Shown here: positions 47,028-56,402 of the stretch, piece by piece
Numbering within the stretch: the stretch's first letter is position 1
How the letters are laid out: each line of letters opens with the position of its first letter
Source: Anaerostipes caccae L1-92
GTDB lineage: Bacteria; Bacillota; Clostridia; Lachnospirales; Lachnospiraceae
Assembly (NCBI RefSeq): GCF_014467075.1
Contig: NZ_AP023027.1
Coordinates: 2,235,501-2,299,500, forward strand
Reading direction: 5' to 3'
Length of the DNA: 64,000 bases
The notes under the pieces: model-generated
What the model was told of the DNA's origin: nothing
Databases searched by the model: none
The model's input: only the letters and a program-made list of their open reading frames with translations
Made by a program: the position numbers and the translations under genes

Positions 47028-48032
47028 CTAATTATTCTCCGTAAGCTGTGCCTGCACTGCCGTGATTGCCACAACTCCGACGATATCTTCCGCCTTGCAT
47101 CCGCGGGACAAGTCATTGACCGGCTTTGCAATCCCCTGGGTAACCGGGCCGTAGGCTTCCGCTTTTGCCAGTCTCTGGACTAATTTGTATCCGATATTTC
47201 CTGCATCCAGATCCGGGAAGACGAGTACATTGGCTTTTCCTGCCACTTCACTTCTGGGTGCCTTCGATGCCGCCACCTCAGGAACGATCGCCGCATCCAG
47301 CTGCAGTTCTCCGCAGATCAGTGTGTCCGGATAATCTCTTTTTGCGATCGCCGTTGCTTCCACAACCTTTGTCACATCGTCGTGTTTTGCGCTTCCCACT
47401 GTGGAATGGGAAAGCATTGCAACCCTTGGTTCTTCTCCCACCAGCTGTTTAAATGTCTGCGCAGAACTTCCGGCAATGGCTGCCAGCTGTTCTGAATTGG
47501 GATTCTGATTCAGTCCGCAGTCTGCAAATACAAAAGTACCGTTGGCGCCGAGTTCACAATCCGGCACTACCATCAGGAAGAAGGCAGAAACGATCCTTGT
47601 CCCCGGAGCCGTCTTGACAACCTGAAGGGCAGACCGCAGAACGTTGGCGGATGAATTCACTGCCCCCGCAACCATGCCGTCCGCATCTCCGGCACGCACC
47701 ATAGTCGCTCCGAAAAACAGCGGATTAGAAAGCAGGATTTCTTTTGCATCCTCCGGGAGCAGTCCCTTGCTCTTTCTGGCTTCGCACAAAGATTCAATGT
47801 ATGTATTGAGTCTTTCGCAGTTGTTAGGATCTACAAAACAGGCCTTGGAAAGATCCAGTCCCTCTGCGCGGCTTAAAATTTCCTCCTCGTTTCCCACAAG
47901 AATAATGTCGGCGATCCCTTCTCTCAGCACTGTGTCTGCAGCCTCAAGAGTACGGGGATCTCCGGTCTCAGGCAAAACAATCTTTTTTTTCTCACTTTTA
48001 GCTCGTTCTTTAATCACATCAATAAAACTCAT
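47028..48032 (-). CDS. pta: Phosphate acetyltransferase
   Basis: 334 residues, the short Pta form without N-terminal regulatory domains. Blocks IVLPETGDPRTLEAA, MVAGAVNSSANVLRSALQ and LSHSTVGSAKHDD are typical. It converts acetyl-CoA to acetyl phosphate. AAGGAGC precedes the ATG; the gene is 34 bases from ackA in one operon. Confidence 0.97.
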   Translation of the reverse strand: MSFIDVIKERAKSEKKKIVLPETGDPRTLEAADTVLREGIADIILVGNEEEILSRAEGLDLSKACFVDPNNCERLNTYIESLCEARKSKGLLPEDAKEILLSNPLFFGATMVRAGDADGMVAGAVNSSANVLRSALQVVKTAPGTRIVSAFFLMVVPDCELGANGTFVFADCGLNQNPNSEQLAAIAGSSAQTFKQLVGEEPRVAMLSHSTVGSAKHDDVTKVVEATAIAKRDYPDTLICGELQLDAAIVPEVAASKAPRSEVAGKANVLVFPDLDAGNIGYKLVQRLAKAEAYGPVTQGIAKPVNDLSRGCKAEDIVGVVAITAVQAQLTENN

Positions 48033-48080
48033 TACGTTGCTCCTTCCAACTTTCTACAAAGATGAATTCTTCTCATGGAA

Positions 48081-48109
48081 ATTATACAATATTCGTTTGT
48101 TGTATACAA
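48081..48109 (-). promoter_or_regulatory. Sigma-A promoter for pta-ackA, overlapping a palindrome
   Basis: Minus strand TTGTAT (48109-48104), 17 bases, TATAAT (48086-48081). The -35 lies in a perfect 10-base palindrome TTGTATACAA (48100-48109); a TGTAC/GTACA inverted repeat follows just upstream, a possible operator. Confidence 0.7.
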
Positions 48110-48220
48110 TATGCCTTGTTGTACTTTTCCTAGTACATCTCATCTCATAATGTTTTCATTTTACTATCTTTTATTTTTAATAGCAAGTTTCAGCCTTTTA
48201 TTTCCTCTTTTTTGTGCAAT

Positions 48221-48249
48221 TTTACCTTTTTTAAGTTCTTTGTTATAAT
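48221..48249 (+). promoter_or_regulatory. Sigma-A promoter for tmcAL
   Basis: TTTACC (48221-48226), 17 bases, TATAAT (48244-48249); AAAGGAGA follows before the ATG at 48277. Confidence 0.65.
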
Positions 48250-48276
48250 GATTTCACAAAAGAAAGGAGAGCAGCA

Positions 48277-49491
48277 ATGAAAACTGCGGCAATTATCTGT
48301 GAGTATAACCCGTTTCACAACGGACATCTTTATCATATCGAAGAGACAAAGCGCATTTTAGGGGCTGATTATATCATTGCACTGATGAGCGGAAATTATG
48401 TACAGCGCGGCGGCCCGGCCGTCATCGAAAAAAAAACAAGAGCCAGAATGGCCCTCATGAACGGAGCTGACCTGGTGCTGGAACTGCCGCTCTGGTTTTC
48501 CTCCGGCAGCGCCCCGTATTTTGCAGACGGCAGTGTCTCCCTCCTGGAAGGTCTCGGTGTGATCGACATTCTCTCTTTTGGGAGCGAATGCGGTTCTCTG
48601 AGCCGTCTGATCTCCCTCGGAAGCTTTCTGTCGGACAGAGAGGATGACCTCACGGAACAGATTAAGTTATATTTAAAGACCGGCATTTCCTATCCTAAAG
48701 CGAGAGAAAAAGCGTTTCTCTCACTTGGCTGTTCCAAGAGTGACGCCGATATCCTAAGAGAGCCAAACAACCTTCTGGGACTCGAATATTTGATGGCGCT
48801 GAAACGCAGAAACAGCAGCATCCATCCGTTCTGTATCCCGAGGAAACAGAGCAGCCACCGGAGTCTTGATCTGACGGGCAGCATCAGTTCTGCCTCCGCC
48901 ATTCGGTCACAGCTGGCTGTTTTTGACGGCCTTAGCAAGTGTCTGGAGAGCATTCCGAAAAATCTGCACCCGATTCTGCGGGAAGATTACCGGCGCTGTT
49001 TTCCCATCCTGCTTGATGATTTTTCTGATTTGCTGTCTTATAAACTCTGCATGGAAGATTCCTTTGAGGACTATTGGGACATTTCAAAGGATCTGAGTGA
49101 CCGCCTGATCCGTATGGCCGTTCCGGGCCGGCCATTTTCCTGTCAGATCGAAGCCGTCAAAAATAAAAGCCTGACCTGGAGCCGTATCAGCCGGGGACTC
49201 CTGCACATCCTCCTCGGCATGAAGCAGGAGATGAAGGACAGCTATACCCGCTCAGAACAGCCCCTGTATTTTCAGATCCTCGGCTTTAAAAAAGAGGCTT
49301 CCTCTCTGATCCGGGAAATAAAAAAGAAAAAAACCTGGCCGATGGTCCGGCATTTAAGACCGCTTGACGACCCGCTTACCAAGGTCCAGTTACAGATGCT
49401 TCAGACAGAACAAAAAGCAGATGCCCTCTATCAAATGATGCTCCGGTCAAAGTTTAAGACCCAGGTAAAAGAAGAACAAATCATAATATAA
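48277..49491 (+). CDS. tmcAL: tRNA(Met) cytidine acetate ligase TmcAL
   Basis: 404 residues. The nucleotidyltransferase-like start IICEYNPFHNGHLYH contains the HxGH motif, and MSGNYVQRGGPAV is the family block. TmcAL activates acetate with ATP to form N4-acetylcytidine at the wobble position of elongator tRNA(Met). Using acetate, it neatly neighbours the acetate-forming pta-ackA operon, although divergently transcribed. Confidence 0.95.
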   Translation: MKTAAIICEYNPFHNGHLYHIEETKRILGADYIIALMSGNYVQRGGPAVIEKKTRARMALMNGADLVLELPLWFSSGSAPYFADGSVSLLEGLGVIDILSFGSECGSLSRLISLGSFLSDREDDLTEQIKLYLKTGISYPKAREKAFLSLGCSKSDADILREPNNLLGLEYLMALKRRNSSIHPFCIPRKQSSHRSLDLTGSISSASAIRSQLAVFDGLSKCLESIPKNLHPILREDYRRCFPILLDDFSDLLSYKLCMEDSFEDYWDISKDLSDRLIRMAVPGRPFSCQIEAVKNKSLTWSRISRGLLHILLGMKQEMKDSYTRSEQPLYFQILGFKKEASSLIREIKKKKTWPMVRHLRPLDDPLTKVQLQMLQTEQKADALYQMMLRSKFKTQVKEEQIII

Positions 49492-49531
49492 CCGTCCGCC
49501 TCATAGGCTTAAGAGGACAGGGGGTTTTTCT

Positions 49532-50440
49532 ATGGGTAAATACTTTTATCAGTTTTGTTTGATTTTAACTGCGTTCCTTCTATTTTTATTTCCGGAACAG
49601 TGCGTAGCAGGCGCCAAAAACGGCCTGCTTCTCTGGTCCGGAACCATCGTGCCCACGCTCCTGCCGTTTTTTCTTCTGACAAACCTTATGATGAAATACC
49701 AGACGGTCCACTATATTTCCTATCTGTTTTATCCTCTGTTTAAACTATTTCCATGGCTGAACAAGGATCTGGCATATACAATCCTTATGGGCTTCCTGTG
49801 CGGCTATCCTCTGGGCGGCAAGATCATCAGCGATCTGGTGCTTTCAGGTTCCTATACAAAAAAAGAAGGGGAATCCCTTCTTGTGCTCTGCAACAATGTA
49901 AGCCCGATGTTTTCCATCGGCTTTACGCTGACCCTGATCTTAAAAGGGACCCTTAGTGTACCCCTTTATTTTTTCTGTCTTTATATGCCCAATCTCCTGT
50001 ACTTTATCTTCATCTTATGGAAATTCAGAGGCACAGGATTTTTACACGTGCATCAGGAACACCCGAGGACTGCGGCGATCAAATCCTTTGACGAGATTGT
50101 TTTTGACAGTTTGAAGACGATTTTTACCATCGGTATTTTTATCATGGTATTTTCCATCGTATCTTCTCTTCTTCAAAGCGGCATACTGCCCTCCTATATC
50201 ACGGCACCGGTCATCGGAATGCTCGAGATCACAACAGGGATCTCCCATGTGAGTTTTCTGTCCCTGGGCTTCAGACAAAAAGCAGCCGCAATCCTTGCCG
50301 TCAGCTCTTTCGGCGGCCTGTGCAGCCTGGCACAGGTCAAGAGCGTCTGCCAAAAATCACAGCTGTCTATGAAAAGCTATTTTATATTTAAGATGATCTT
50401 TGCATGCATAAGCAGCGGCATGCTATTCCTCTTCCTGTGA
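49532..50440 (+). CDS. ylbJ: YlbJ-like sporulation integral membrane protein
   Basis: 302 residues with about eight hydrophobic segments and a nucleoside-recognition (Gate) type pattern, including GFLCGYPLGGKIISDL and LCNNVSPMFSIGF. It is shorter than the ~400 residues of B. subtilis YlbJ, which is needed for spore cortex formation. Lies 40 bases after tmcAL with AGGGGG upstream of the ATG; its end overlaps the convergent coiled-coil gene by 18 bases. Confidence 0.8.
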   Translation: MGKYFYQFCLILTAFLLFLFPEQCVAGAKNGLLLWSGTIVPTLLPFFLLTNLMMKYQTVHYISYLFYPLFKLFPWLNKDLAYTILMGFLCGYPLGGKIISDLVLSGSYTKKEGESLLVLCNNVSPMFSIGFTLTLILKGTLSVPLYFFCLYMPNLLYFIFILWKFRGTGFLHVHQEHPRTAAIKSFDEIVFDSLKTIFTIGIFIMVFSIVSSLLQSGILPSYITAPVIGMLEITTGISHVSFLSLGFRQKAAAILAVSSFGGLCSLAQVKSVCQKSQLSMKSYFIFKMIFACISSGMLFLFL

Positions 50441-51028
50441 AACGAAATCTTCGGCTGTTCTCACCTTCGTCCGGGAAGCCCCGTCAAGCTGCTGCCGGAT
50501 TTCCTCATAGTTGGTGCTGATTGACTCTATATCACTGTCCAAGGTTGATAAAAGCTGATCAAAAAGGCTTCGCTGACCCTCTTTTACTTTTGTTATGTAG
50601 TCCTGGACATCTTCCATAATATCGCATGTGTACTGCAGTGCGCCGTATCTTACCTGTTCAGCCTCTTCATTGGCATTGTGAATGACATCATTTGCGTGGT
50701 TTAAAGCAGCTTCTTCCATCTCCTTTGCACGCATTTTTGCCATCTCTACGATCTCATTCTCATCGATCAGCTCTCCGGCTTCTCTGGCCGCCTGGTCTAC
50801 GATATTCTGGGCCTTGATCCTGGCATCTTCCAGGATAGCGTCTTTGTTCATCATAACCTTATGGCTGCGCTCAACCTCTCCCGGAATCTGTTTTCTCAAT
50901 TCCTCAATGACAGTGATCAGCACATCCCTGTCGATGACAACCTTCCCCGGATTAAATCTTGCCGGCTTGGCCTCATCGATCAAAATTTCAATATCATCGA
51001 TCATTTCATGCAAATATTTCTCACTCAT
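50423..51028 (-). CDS. Helical coiled-coil protein of unknown function
   Basis: 201 residues, highly charged and helical throughout (about 70-180 rich in Ala, Glu, Lys, Asp). It resembles proteins loosely annotated as ATPase or V-type ATPase subunit H-like next to coaD, but no ATPase motif is visible. No signal peptide or membrane segment. The start overlaps the coaD stop by four bases, so it is translationally coupled. A DivIVA-like scaffold role is only a guess. Confidence 0.65.
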   Translation of the reverse strand: MSEKYLHEMIDDIEILIDEAKPARFNPGKVVIDRDVLITVIEELRKQIPGEVERSHKVMMNKDAILEDARIKAQNIVDQAAREAGELIDENEIVEMAKMRAKEMEEAALNHANDVIHNANEEAEQVRYGALQYTCDIMEDVQDYITKVKEGQRSLFDQLLSTLDSDIESISTNYEEIRQQLDGASRTKVRTAEDFVSQEEE

Positions 51029-51522
51029 GCTTCTCCCTCTATTCTTTCTCTAAATTTTTGCTTCAGCTTCTGTTCCACATACGGAGGCACCAGTTCACTG
51101 ACATCTCCGTGGTAGGATGCGATCTCCCTCACGATCGTAGAGCTTAAGTATGCGTATTCCGTACTGGTGGTAAAAAACATCGTATCCAGATTGGAGTCCA
51201 GCTTATTATTGATCTGGGCTATCTGCAGTTCATACTCGAAATCCGTAACAGCGCGGAGCCCGCGGACCGTAATATCCGCGTTATTTTCACGTGCAAAGTC
51301 CACCAGCAGGCCGGAAAAAGATTTCACTTCAACATTCTCCATATCCTTTGTGGCTTCCGTGAGAAATTCCACTCTTTCTTCCATTGAAAATAAAGGATTT
51401 TTTTCACTGTTCAGCAAAATCCCTATAACCAGTTTATCAAAAACTCTGATAGAACGTTTAATAATATCCAAATGCCCATAAGTTACCGGGTCAAAGCTTC
51501 CCGGATACACTGCAATGCTCAT
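51025..51522 (-). CDS. coaD: Phosphopantetheine adenylyltransferase
   Basis: 165 residues. [15 protein letters not shown] carries the nucleotidyltransferase TxGH-type motif (here YGH), and [11 protein letters not shown] is the second signature. It makes dephospho-CoA from phosphopantetheine and ATP. Follows rsmD by three bases, the conserved rsmD-coaD pair. GGAGGG precedes the ATG. Confidence 0.97.
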   Translation of the reverse strand: MSIAVYPGSFDPVTYGHLDIIKRSIRVFDKLVIGILLNSEKNPLFSMEERVEFLTEATKDMENVEVKSFSGLLVDFARENNADITVRGLRAVTDFEYELQIAQINNKLDSNLDTMFFTTSTEYAYLSSTIVREIASYHGDVSELVPPYVEQKLKQKFRERIEGEA

Positions 51523-51525
51523 TTC

Positions 51526-52089
51526 TCAGCCCTCCTGCACTTTCTGCAAAAAAGTATGCTTGTTGGTTTTATACTCCTTTATCTTCAGAACCTTCAGATG
51601 CTCAAACAACTCATCCTGAATCTCTGTCTGTAAGCTGGATTCCGCAATGACCAGGGTGTTCTCCTTTAAAAGATCCAAATGATCCAGTTCGGCAAGCACT
51701 GCTCTCTCCATTCCTTTGTTATAAGGAGGGTCCATAAAAATATAGTCAAACTTCCTGCTCTCTGATCCAAGCTTCCTCAATGCACTTATGACATCTGTCT
51801 CCAGGACCTGAGCGTCGTTTATAAGTTTTGTATGTATCAGATTGTCCCGAATACAGGCAGCCGCTTTTTTGTTTTTTTCCACAAATACAGCATGCTTACA
51901 TCCCCTGCTCAGAGCCTCGATTCCGATGGCTCCGCTGCCTGCGAACAGGTCCAGAAACTCTGCTCCCGCAATTTCATGCTGGATCATATTAAACAGCGTT
52001 TCCTTAATGCGGTCCTGCGTCGGTCTCGTGTCCATTCCTTCCACTGTTTTAAGCCTTAAACTCCTGGCTTTTCCTGAAATCACTCGCAT
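51526..52089 (-). CDS. rsmD: 16S rRNA (guanine966-N2)-methyltransferase RsmD
   Basis: 187 residues. RVISGKARSLRLKT, TRPTQDRIKETLFN, the SAM loop DLFAGSGAIGIEALSRG and the catalytic DPPY are all present. First gene of the rsmD-coaD-coiled-coil operon, with a promoter 33 bases upstream. Confidence 0.97.
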   Translation of the reverse strand: MRVISGKARSLRLKTVEGMDTRPTQDRIKETLFNMIQHEIAGAEFLDLFAGSGAIGIEALSRGCKHAVFVEKNKKAAACIRDNLIHTKLINDAQVLETDVISALRKLGSESRKFDYIFMDPPYNKGMERAVLAELDHLDLLKENTLVIAESSLQTEIQDELFEHLKVLKIKEYKTNKHTFLQKVQEG

Positions 52090-52121
52090 TTTTTTATCTT
52101 CCTTTGTTTTTTCTCCCTACT

Positions 52122-52149
52122 ATTGTATTATATTCAGATAATTTGTCAA
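52122..52149 (-). promoter_or_regulatory. Sigma-A promoter for rsmD-coaD
   Basis: Minus strand TTGACA (52149-52144), 16 bases, TACAAT (52127-52122). A perfect TATAAT also lies in the spacer, 11 bases from the -35, too close to be its partner. Confidence 0.7.
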
Positions 52150-52174
52150 CTAAATAACAAAGAAATTAAAAAGT

Positions 52175-52203
52175 GCAGGAAACCCGGGTCATGGGCTTCC
52201 TGC
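52175..52203 (-). terminator. Intrinsic terminator of the sugar locus
   Basis: GCAGGAA and TTCCTGC-type arms with an inner CC/GG pair form a hairpin that begins directly after the regulator stop codon. The minus strand then reads CACTTTTTAATTTC. Confidence 0.75.
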
Positions 52204-54120
52204 CTAGTAAATCATCTGCAGATCATCTGCAGCCTCTGCTTCCAGTAATTTTCTGACATTGTCTCCCCGCTCCAGAATAGATACCAGATCAGTGAGCAGA
52301 CGGTTTCCCTCGTCTTCCACAGCAAACATAACAATACACTTTACATAAGTATTCCCCTCTTCCCCAAAAGGAATTTCCTGGTCCAGCACAGTAAGTGCCG
52401 CGCCTGGTATACGGACATGTTCCGGTCCTGCATGGACGAAAGCAATTCCTGGAATAAAAACCATGTAGGGGCCCCATTCATCCACAGAAGCTATGGCATC
52501 TTCTGTATATTGTTCAGATATACAGCCTCTGCACTCAAGATGCTTTCCCATTTTTTTAATAATCTGTCTCCATCCCTTTCCTGCCGCCTCTTCAAAGAAA
52601 AGCAGGTCCTGTCCAATAAAACCGGCAAGGGTCTCTCTTTCTTCCTGTTTTTTATCCTGCAGCCTTCTCATCAGATATCTGCACTCTTTTTCATAAGAGA
52701 TCTGATAAATATTATCCTTGATCTTCTGCATATCTTTCAAGTCCAGCAGCGGATTGACAATGACCGACTTGATCTTTTTCTCTTTCAGAGGAATTGTGGA
52801 TATGATCAGATCCACCTGCTCCAGATCATAAAAATCCAGCTGATTTTTTCCGATGACTGCTTTGATCTTTATCTCAGGAAACTGCAGGGAAAGTCTTGCT
52901 TTTAAAAGTGACGATGTGCCAGTTCCCCAGCCGCATATAACAATGACTTCCGGGACAAATGCCCCCTGCATGGATTTCTCAAACGCCGCCCCGATATAGG
53001 CAGCTAAATATGCAATTTCACTCTCCGGAAATACAATCTGATAATTCCTCTGATTTTTTATAATAATTTTTTTTACCATCTCATAAATAAACGGAATACG
53101 ATACTGAATATCAACCATCAGAGGGTTATCTATCACAAGCTGATTTCTCAGCCGGTACATAGCTATTTTCAGATGCACAGCCAGCCCCTTCATTAAGAAT
53201 TCGTCTTTGGACAGCGGGACCTTCAGTTCATTTTCGCATTCCTGTATAATGGTAACTGCAAAAAGCCGGTATTCCAACTCCACATTTTCAAAATCATTAT
53301 GGTTAATATCCATCAAGAGTTTCCCGCTTTTTAAAATCTTGCCCATATAAAAAAGATCCGGTGTTCCGATCTGCATCCGGTCCGGAAACAGCATCTTAAG
53401 GATCCTCTCCTCAGGTCCTTCTTGCTGAAAGTCTCCACCCTCTATGCAGAAACCAAGGCTGATTCTTTTCAGACAGAAAGCAAGGCAGATCTCTGCCTCT
53501 TCCCGAGAAACATCCGAATATGTAATGCCCATAGAAGACTCCGCCAGACAAAGTATCCTCCTGACCTGATATTCTTCCCCGATCCTTCTCAGCGGTTTCA
53601 GATACCATTCTTTTCTCGGTGACTGATTAATTTCATAGTAAACGTGCCAGAAACCATTCCTGATATCATGCTCTTCTCCCAAAAGCTTTATCCCTTTATT
53701 AGGCTTCCGGTACAGCTCAAAAGAATATCTTTTCAGCATCTCCTCCAAACCTGCAATGTCACTGACCGCCGTATTTTTACTCACCTCAAGCTTTGATGCC
53801 AGCTGCTCAATTGTAACAAAGCCCGGCTGCCAGAACAATTCAAACAAAATAGTATAGATCCTCTCTTCCCGTGAAAGCACAGCCTCTCCGGAAATCTGAT
53901 CCGCCTCATCCACTCTGGCCACGATGCGGATTCCTTTCTTTGAATTTCTTTCAAACAGATATCCTTTCTCCCGGCAGTAATCCCTGATACAGACACTGTC
54001 ATTCCGGATAGACCGTTCACTGACCCGGAATTTCAAAGCCAGTTCCTTCCATCTGGCATATTCCCCCGTTTTCGTTAAATACTGAAGGATTTCTGCCTGT
54101 CTCGGCGTCAGAAAAATCAT
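52204..54120 (-). CDS. PTS-regulated transcriptional regulator (MtlR/LicR/BglG-type)
   Basis: 638 residues from the ATG at 54120 (GAGGGAG upstream; a GTG at 54138 has no site). Order: HTH_11 (about 4-60), second HTH (about 85-150), two PRD-like domains (about 185-385), EIIB-like domain with Cys396 (ICGWGTGTSS), EIIA-like domain with His563 (PGIAFVHAGP). The PRDs have lost most family histidines: His316 remains, but the usual last histidine is Tyr375. Its EIIB and EIIA parts resemble the PTS proteins of the same locus, so it probably senses their phosphorylation and controls this locus. Confidence 0.88.
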   Translation of the reverse strand: MIFLTPRQAEILQYLTKTGEYARWKELALKFRVSERSIRNDSVCIRDYCREKGYLFERNSKKGIRIVARVDEADQISGEAVLSREERIYTILFELFWQPGFVTIEQLASKLEVSKNTAVSDIAGLEEMLKRYSFELYRKPNKGIKLLGEEHDIRNGFWHVYYEINQSPRKEWYLKPLRRIGEEYQVRRILCLAESSMGITYSDVSREEAEICLAFCLKRISLGFCIEGGDFQQEGPEERILKMLFPDRMQIGTPDLFYMGKILKSGKLLMDINHNDFENVELEYRLFAVTIIQECENELKVPLSKDEFLMKGLAVHLKIAMYRLRNQLVIDNPLMVDIQYRIPFIYEMVKKIIIKNQRNYQIVFPESEIAYLAAYIGAAFEKSMQGAFVPEVIVICGWGTGTSSLLKARLSLQFPEIKIKAVIGKNQLDFYDLEQVDLIISTIPLKEKKIKSVIVNPLLDLKDMQKIKDNIYQISYEKECRYLMRRLQDKKQEERETLAGFIGQDLLFFEEAAGKGWRQIIKKMGKHLECRGCISEQYTEDAIASVDEWGPYMVFIPGIAFVHAGPEHVRIPGAALTVLDQEIPFGEEGNTYVKCIVMFAVEDEGNRLLTDLVSILERGDNVRKLLEAEAADDLQMIY

Positions 54121-54230
54121 TCCGCTCCCTCTCTCCACTTCTTTTGACTGAATATTTCATTTACATAAGTGTACTACAATTTTCTTATCTTCCGCAACAA
54201 AAGACATAAACTCCCTGAATCTTCCTTTCC

Positions 54231-56402
54231 TCATGATTCATATACAAGATGGAAGATCTCAGGCTGCCCTTTTGTAAATTCATAAGAAAAATAATATCCG
54301 CCTGCGCCTTCCGTAAATAAAATCTCTTTTCCAGTACGCGTGTATATACTTTTTATCACTCCCGGATTTTTGTTCAGCCATACCCTGGCATGTTTCTTTC
54401 CACGTATGAAAAATCCTGCTTCACGGTCTTTTTCCACATAATTTGCAATGATGACCATTCCTTTCTTCCCGGCTTTCAAAATATGTCCGTCCAGCTCTTT
54501 ATGCCGCTTATTTGTATAAGCAATGGAGATGTCCGGGGCAATCCCATGTAATTCTCTTCGCAGCAGCTCTTTATACAGTTGATTACCCCTGGCGCTGTAT
54601 CCTGCATCGGCCTGGGTGGCAACATATACAGCCGTTCCTTTTTTATTTTTCTTCCGTGTGACTGCCGGTGTATCATCAAAAAATCCGGCTGTCACCTCTG
54701 TGCCCTCAGACAGCAAAAGCTTTTCTTTATGCCAGTAACCCTTATAATTTTGTCCGTCCATCGTAAGCTCAGGGTCTGATCCCGCCTCTGTTTCCAAAAC
54801 CCGTACTCCAAACACTTCCCGAAGTTCAAAAGGCGGAACACATTGATTGTACCACCCATGGGTCCCCGTCATGCCGCACCTGGCTGTTCCGATCAATATG
54901 CCGCCTTCTTCCACATAGGTCTTTAAGTATCCAGCCGTCTGACCTGTTATATAAGTGAGGAACGGCATTGCAATCACCGGATAGTCCTTGGCATATCCGC
55001 TCTCCAGATGTTCGGGCGTGACAAAATCCACCTGATATCCAAGCTCATAAAATGCTTTATAAGCTCCTGCCAAGGCTTTTGCCAAAAACGACTCCTGATT
55101 TACACCATTTAAAATAACAGCATTTTCTTTTGACACAAGAAGCGCCGCCTGTCCTTTCGGCACCTGCGCCTCCATCAGAAACTTTTCGTTCTCTTTCAGA
55201 AAACCTCCAATTTCTTTTGCTGCCTCATACCGGCAGCCTTCCTCTCCGTCCAATTCCACAATGCCGCCCCAGTGAAGCGGCTGGAACTCCCATTCTTTCC
55301 ATCCCTGATACAGCAGAAACTTTGCGTCATGCCCAATGCACTCAAACCCGTTTCTCAGGATTTCTTCCCTCTGTGTATTGGTATGTGGGCCTAACATCCA
55401 TCCGTTGATCGGTCCGCTCTCCAGTTCATGGATCCACAGAGGTTTTTTTAAAGGCCTTGTAATACTTCTTCCGTGATCCAGAAACATGGAAGAAAATTCA
55501 GGCCGCTCCCTCAATTTATCTCCGCTCCCCGGATACAGATCATAGCCGACAAGATCAGCAGCCTTTGCCATTTCAAACTGATCCAGTCCCATCATCACTC
55601 CAAACGGATCCTGACTTTTATGATAAAAAATATTGGTTGTGGTCGGATGCCTGCGGTCAGTCTCTTTGATAATCCGGTCCTGCCAGCGGATAAACTCTGT
55701 AAAATTATCCATCCAGAACAATCTCCAATCCATCCAACGTGTCACAGAACTCCACACTTCCGGCTTTGCCTCCGGAGGCTCACATTCTTCAAAAGACCCG
55801 CAGACGGTATTGGTTGCACTCCACGTCCACGCCCGATTCAGTGCAGAAATATCCTTGTACTTCTTTTTCAGCCACTCCCGGAAATGCTGAATGGAATGTT
55901 TACAATAACAGTAAATATCCACTCTGTCCTGACCGTCTGACATAAATGGAAATCCGACCTCATTGTGAAGCTGGTAGGCATAAAGAGCCCTGTGCCCCTG
56001 ATACCTTTCTGTCAGCGTCCTGATGTATCTCTCAGCCTCACTGCGGTATCCCGGATGATCAATACACGTCCATGAGTAGGATGCATGCGCTGCATATGGT
56101 ATCTTTTTGCTGTTTATGATTACTGATTCAGGGTATTTTCTCCGAAACCACAAAGGCGGCGAACAAGTTCCCGTTCCAAGCAGGATTTTCATCTCCATTC
56201 TGCCGCACAGATCAAAGAATTCGTCCAAAAAGTCAAAATTAAATTCCCTTTCTCTTGGTTCAATCCGGTCCCATGTATTAAAAAGTTCGGCTGTCCTTAC
56301 AATGTTAATTCCCGCCTTCCTCATGGAATCCAGATCCCTTTCCCAATTTTCTTTTTTCTCAAGCAGAGGGTAGTATCCGCCTCCGTATAAAAATTCAGCC
56401 AT
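54231..56402 (-). CDS. Glycoside hydrolase family 42 beta-galactosidase-like protein
   Basis: 723 residues, no signal peptide: TIM barrel (about 1-380), a Rossmann-like trimerisation domain (about 400-600) and a C-terminal beta domain. The acid/base is Glu148 in QLHNEVG and the likely nucleophile is Glu326 in WIHELESGPIN. GH42 acts mainly on beta-galactosides, but some members take alpha-L-arabinopyranosides; the substrate is not readable here. Cytoplasmic location fits hydrolysis of an imported, perhaps phosphorylated, glycoside. It is separated from the upstream operon genes by a 391-base structured region. Confidence 0.85.
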   Translation of the reverse strand: MAEFLYGGGYYPLLEKKENWERDLDSMRKAGINIVRTAELFNTWDRIEPREREFNFDFLDEFFDLCGRMEMKILLGTGTCSPPLWFRRKYPESVIINSKKIPYAAHASYSWTCIDHPGYRSEAERYIRTLTERYQGHRALYAYQLHNEVGFPFMSDGQDRVDIYCYCKHSIQHFREWLKKKYKDISALNRAWTWSATNTVCGSFEECEPPEAKPEVWSSVTRWMDWRLFWMDNFTEFIRWQDRIIKETDRRHPTTTNIFYHKSQDPFGVMMGLDQFEMAKAADLVGYDLYPGSGDKLRERPEFSSMFLDHGRSITRPLKKPLWIHELESGPINGWMLGPHTNTQREEILRNGFECIGHDAKFLLYQGWKEWEFQPLHWGGIVELDGEEGCRYEAAKEIGGFLKENEKFLMEAQVPKGQAALLVSKENAVILNGVNQESFLAKALAGAYKAFYELGYQVDFVTPEHLESGYAKDYPVIAMPFLTYITGQTAGYLKTYVEEGGILIGTARCGMTGTHGWYNQCVPPFELREVFGVRVLETEAGSDPELTMDGQNYKGYWHKEKLLLSEGTEVTAGFFDDTPAVTRKKNKKGTAVYVATQADAGYSARGNQLYKELLRRELHGIAPDISIAYTNKRHKELDGHILKAGKKGMVIIANYVEKDREAGFFIRGKKHARVWLNKNPGVIKSIYTRTGKEILFTEGAGGYYFSYEFTKGQPEIFHLVYES

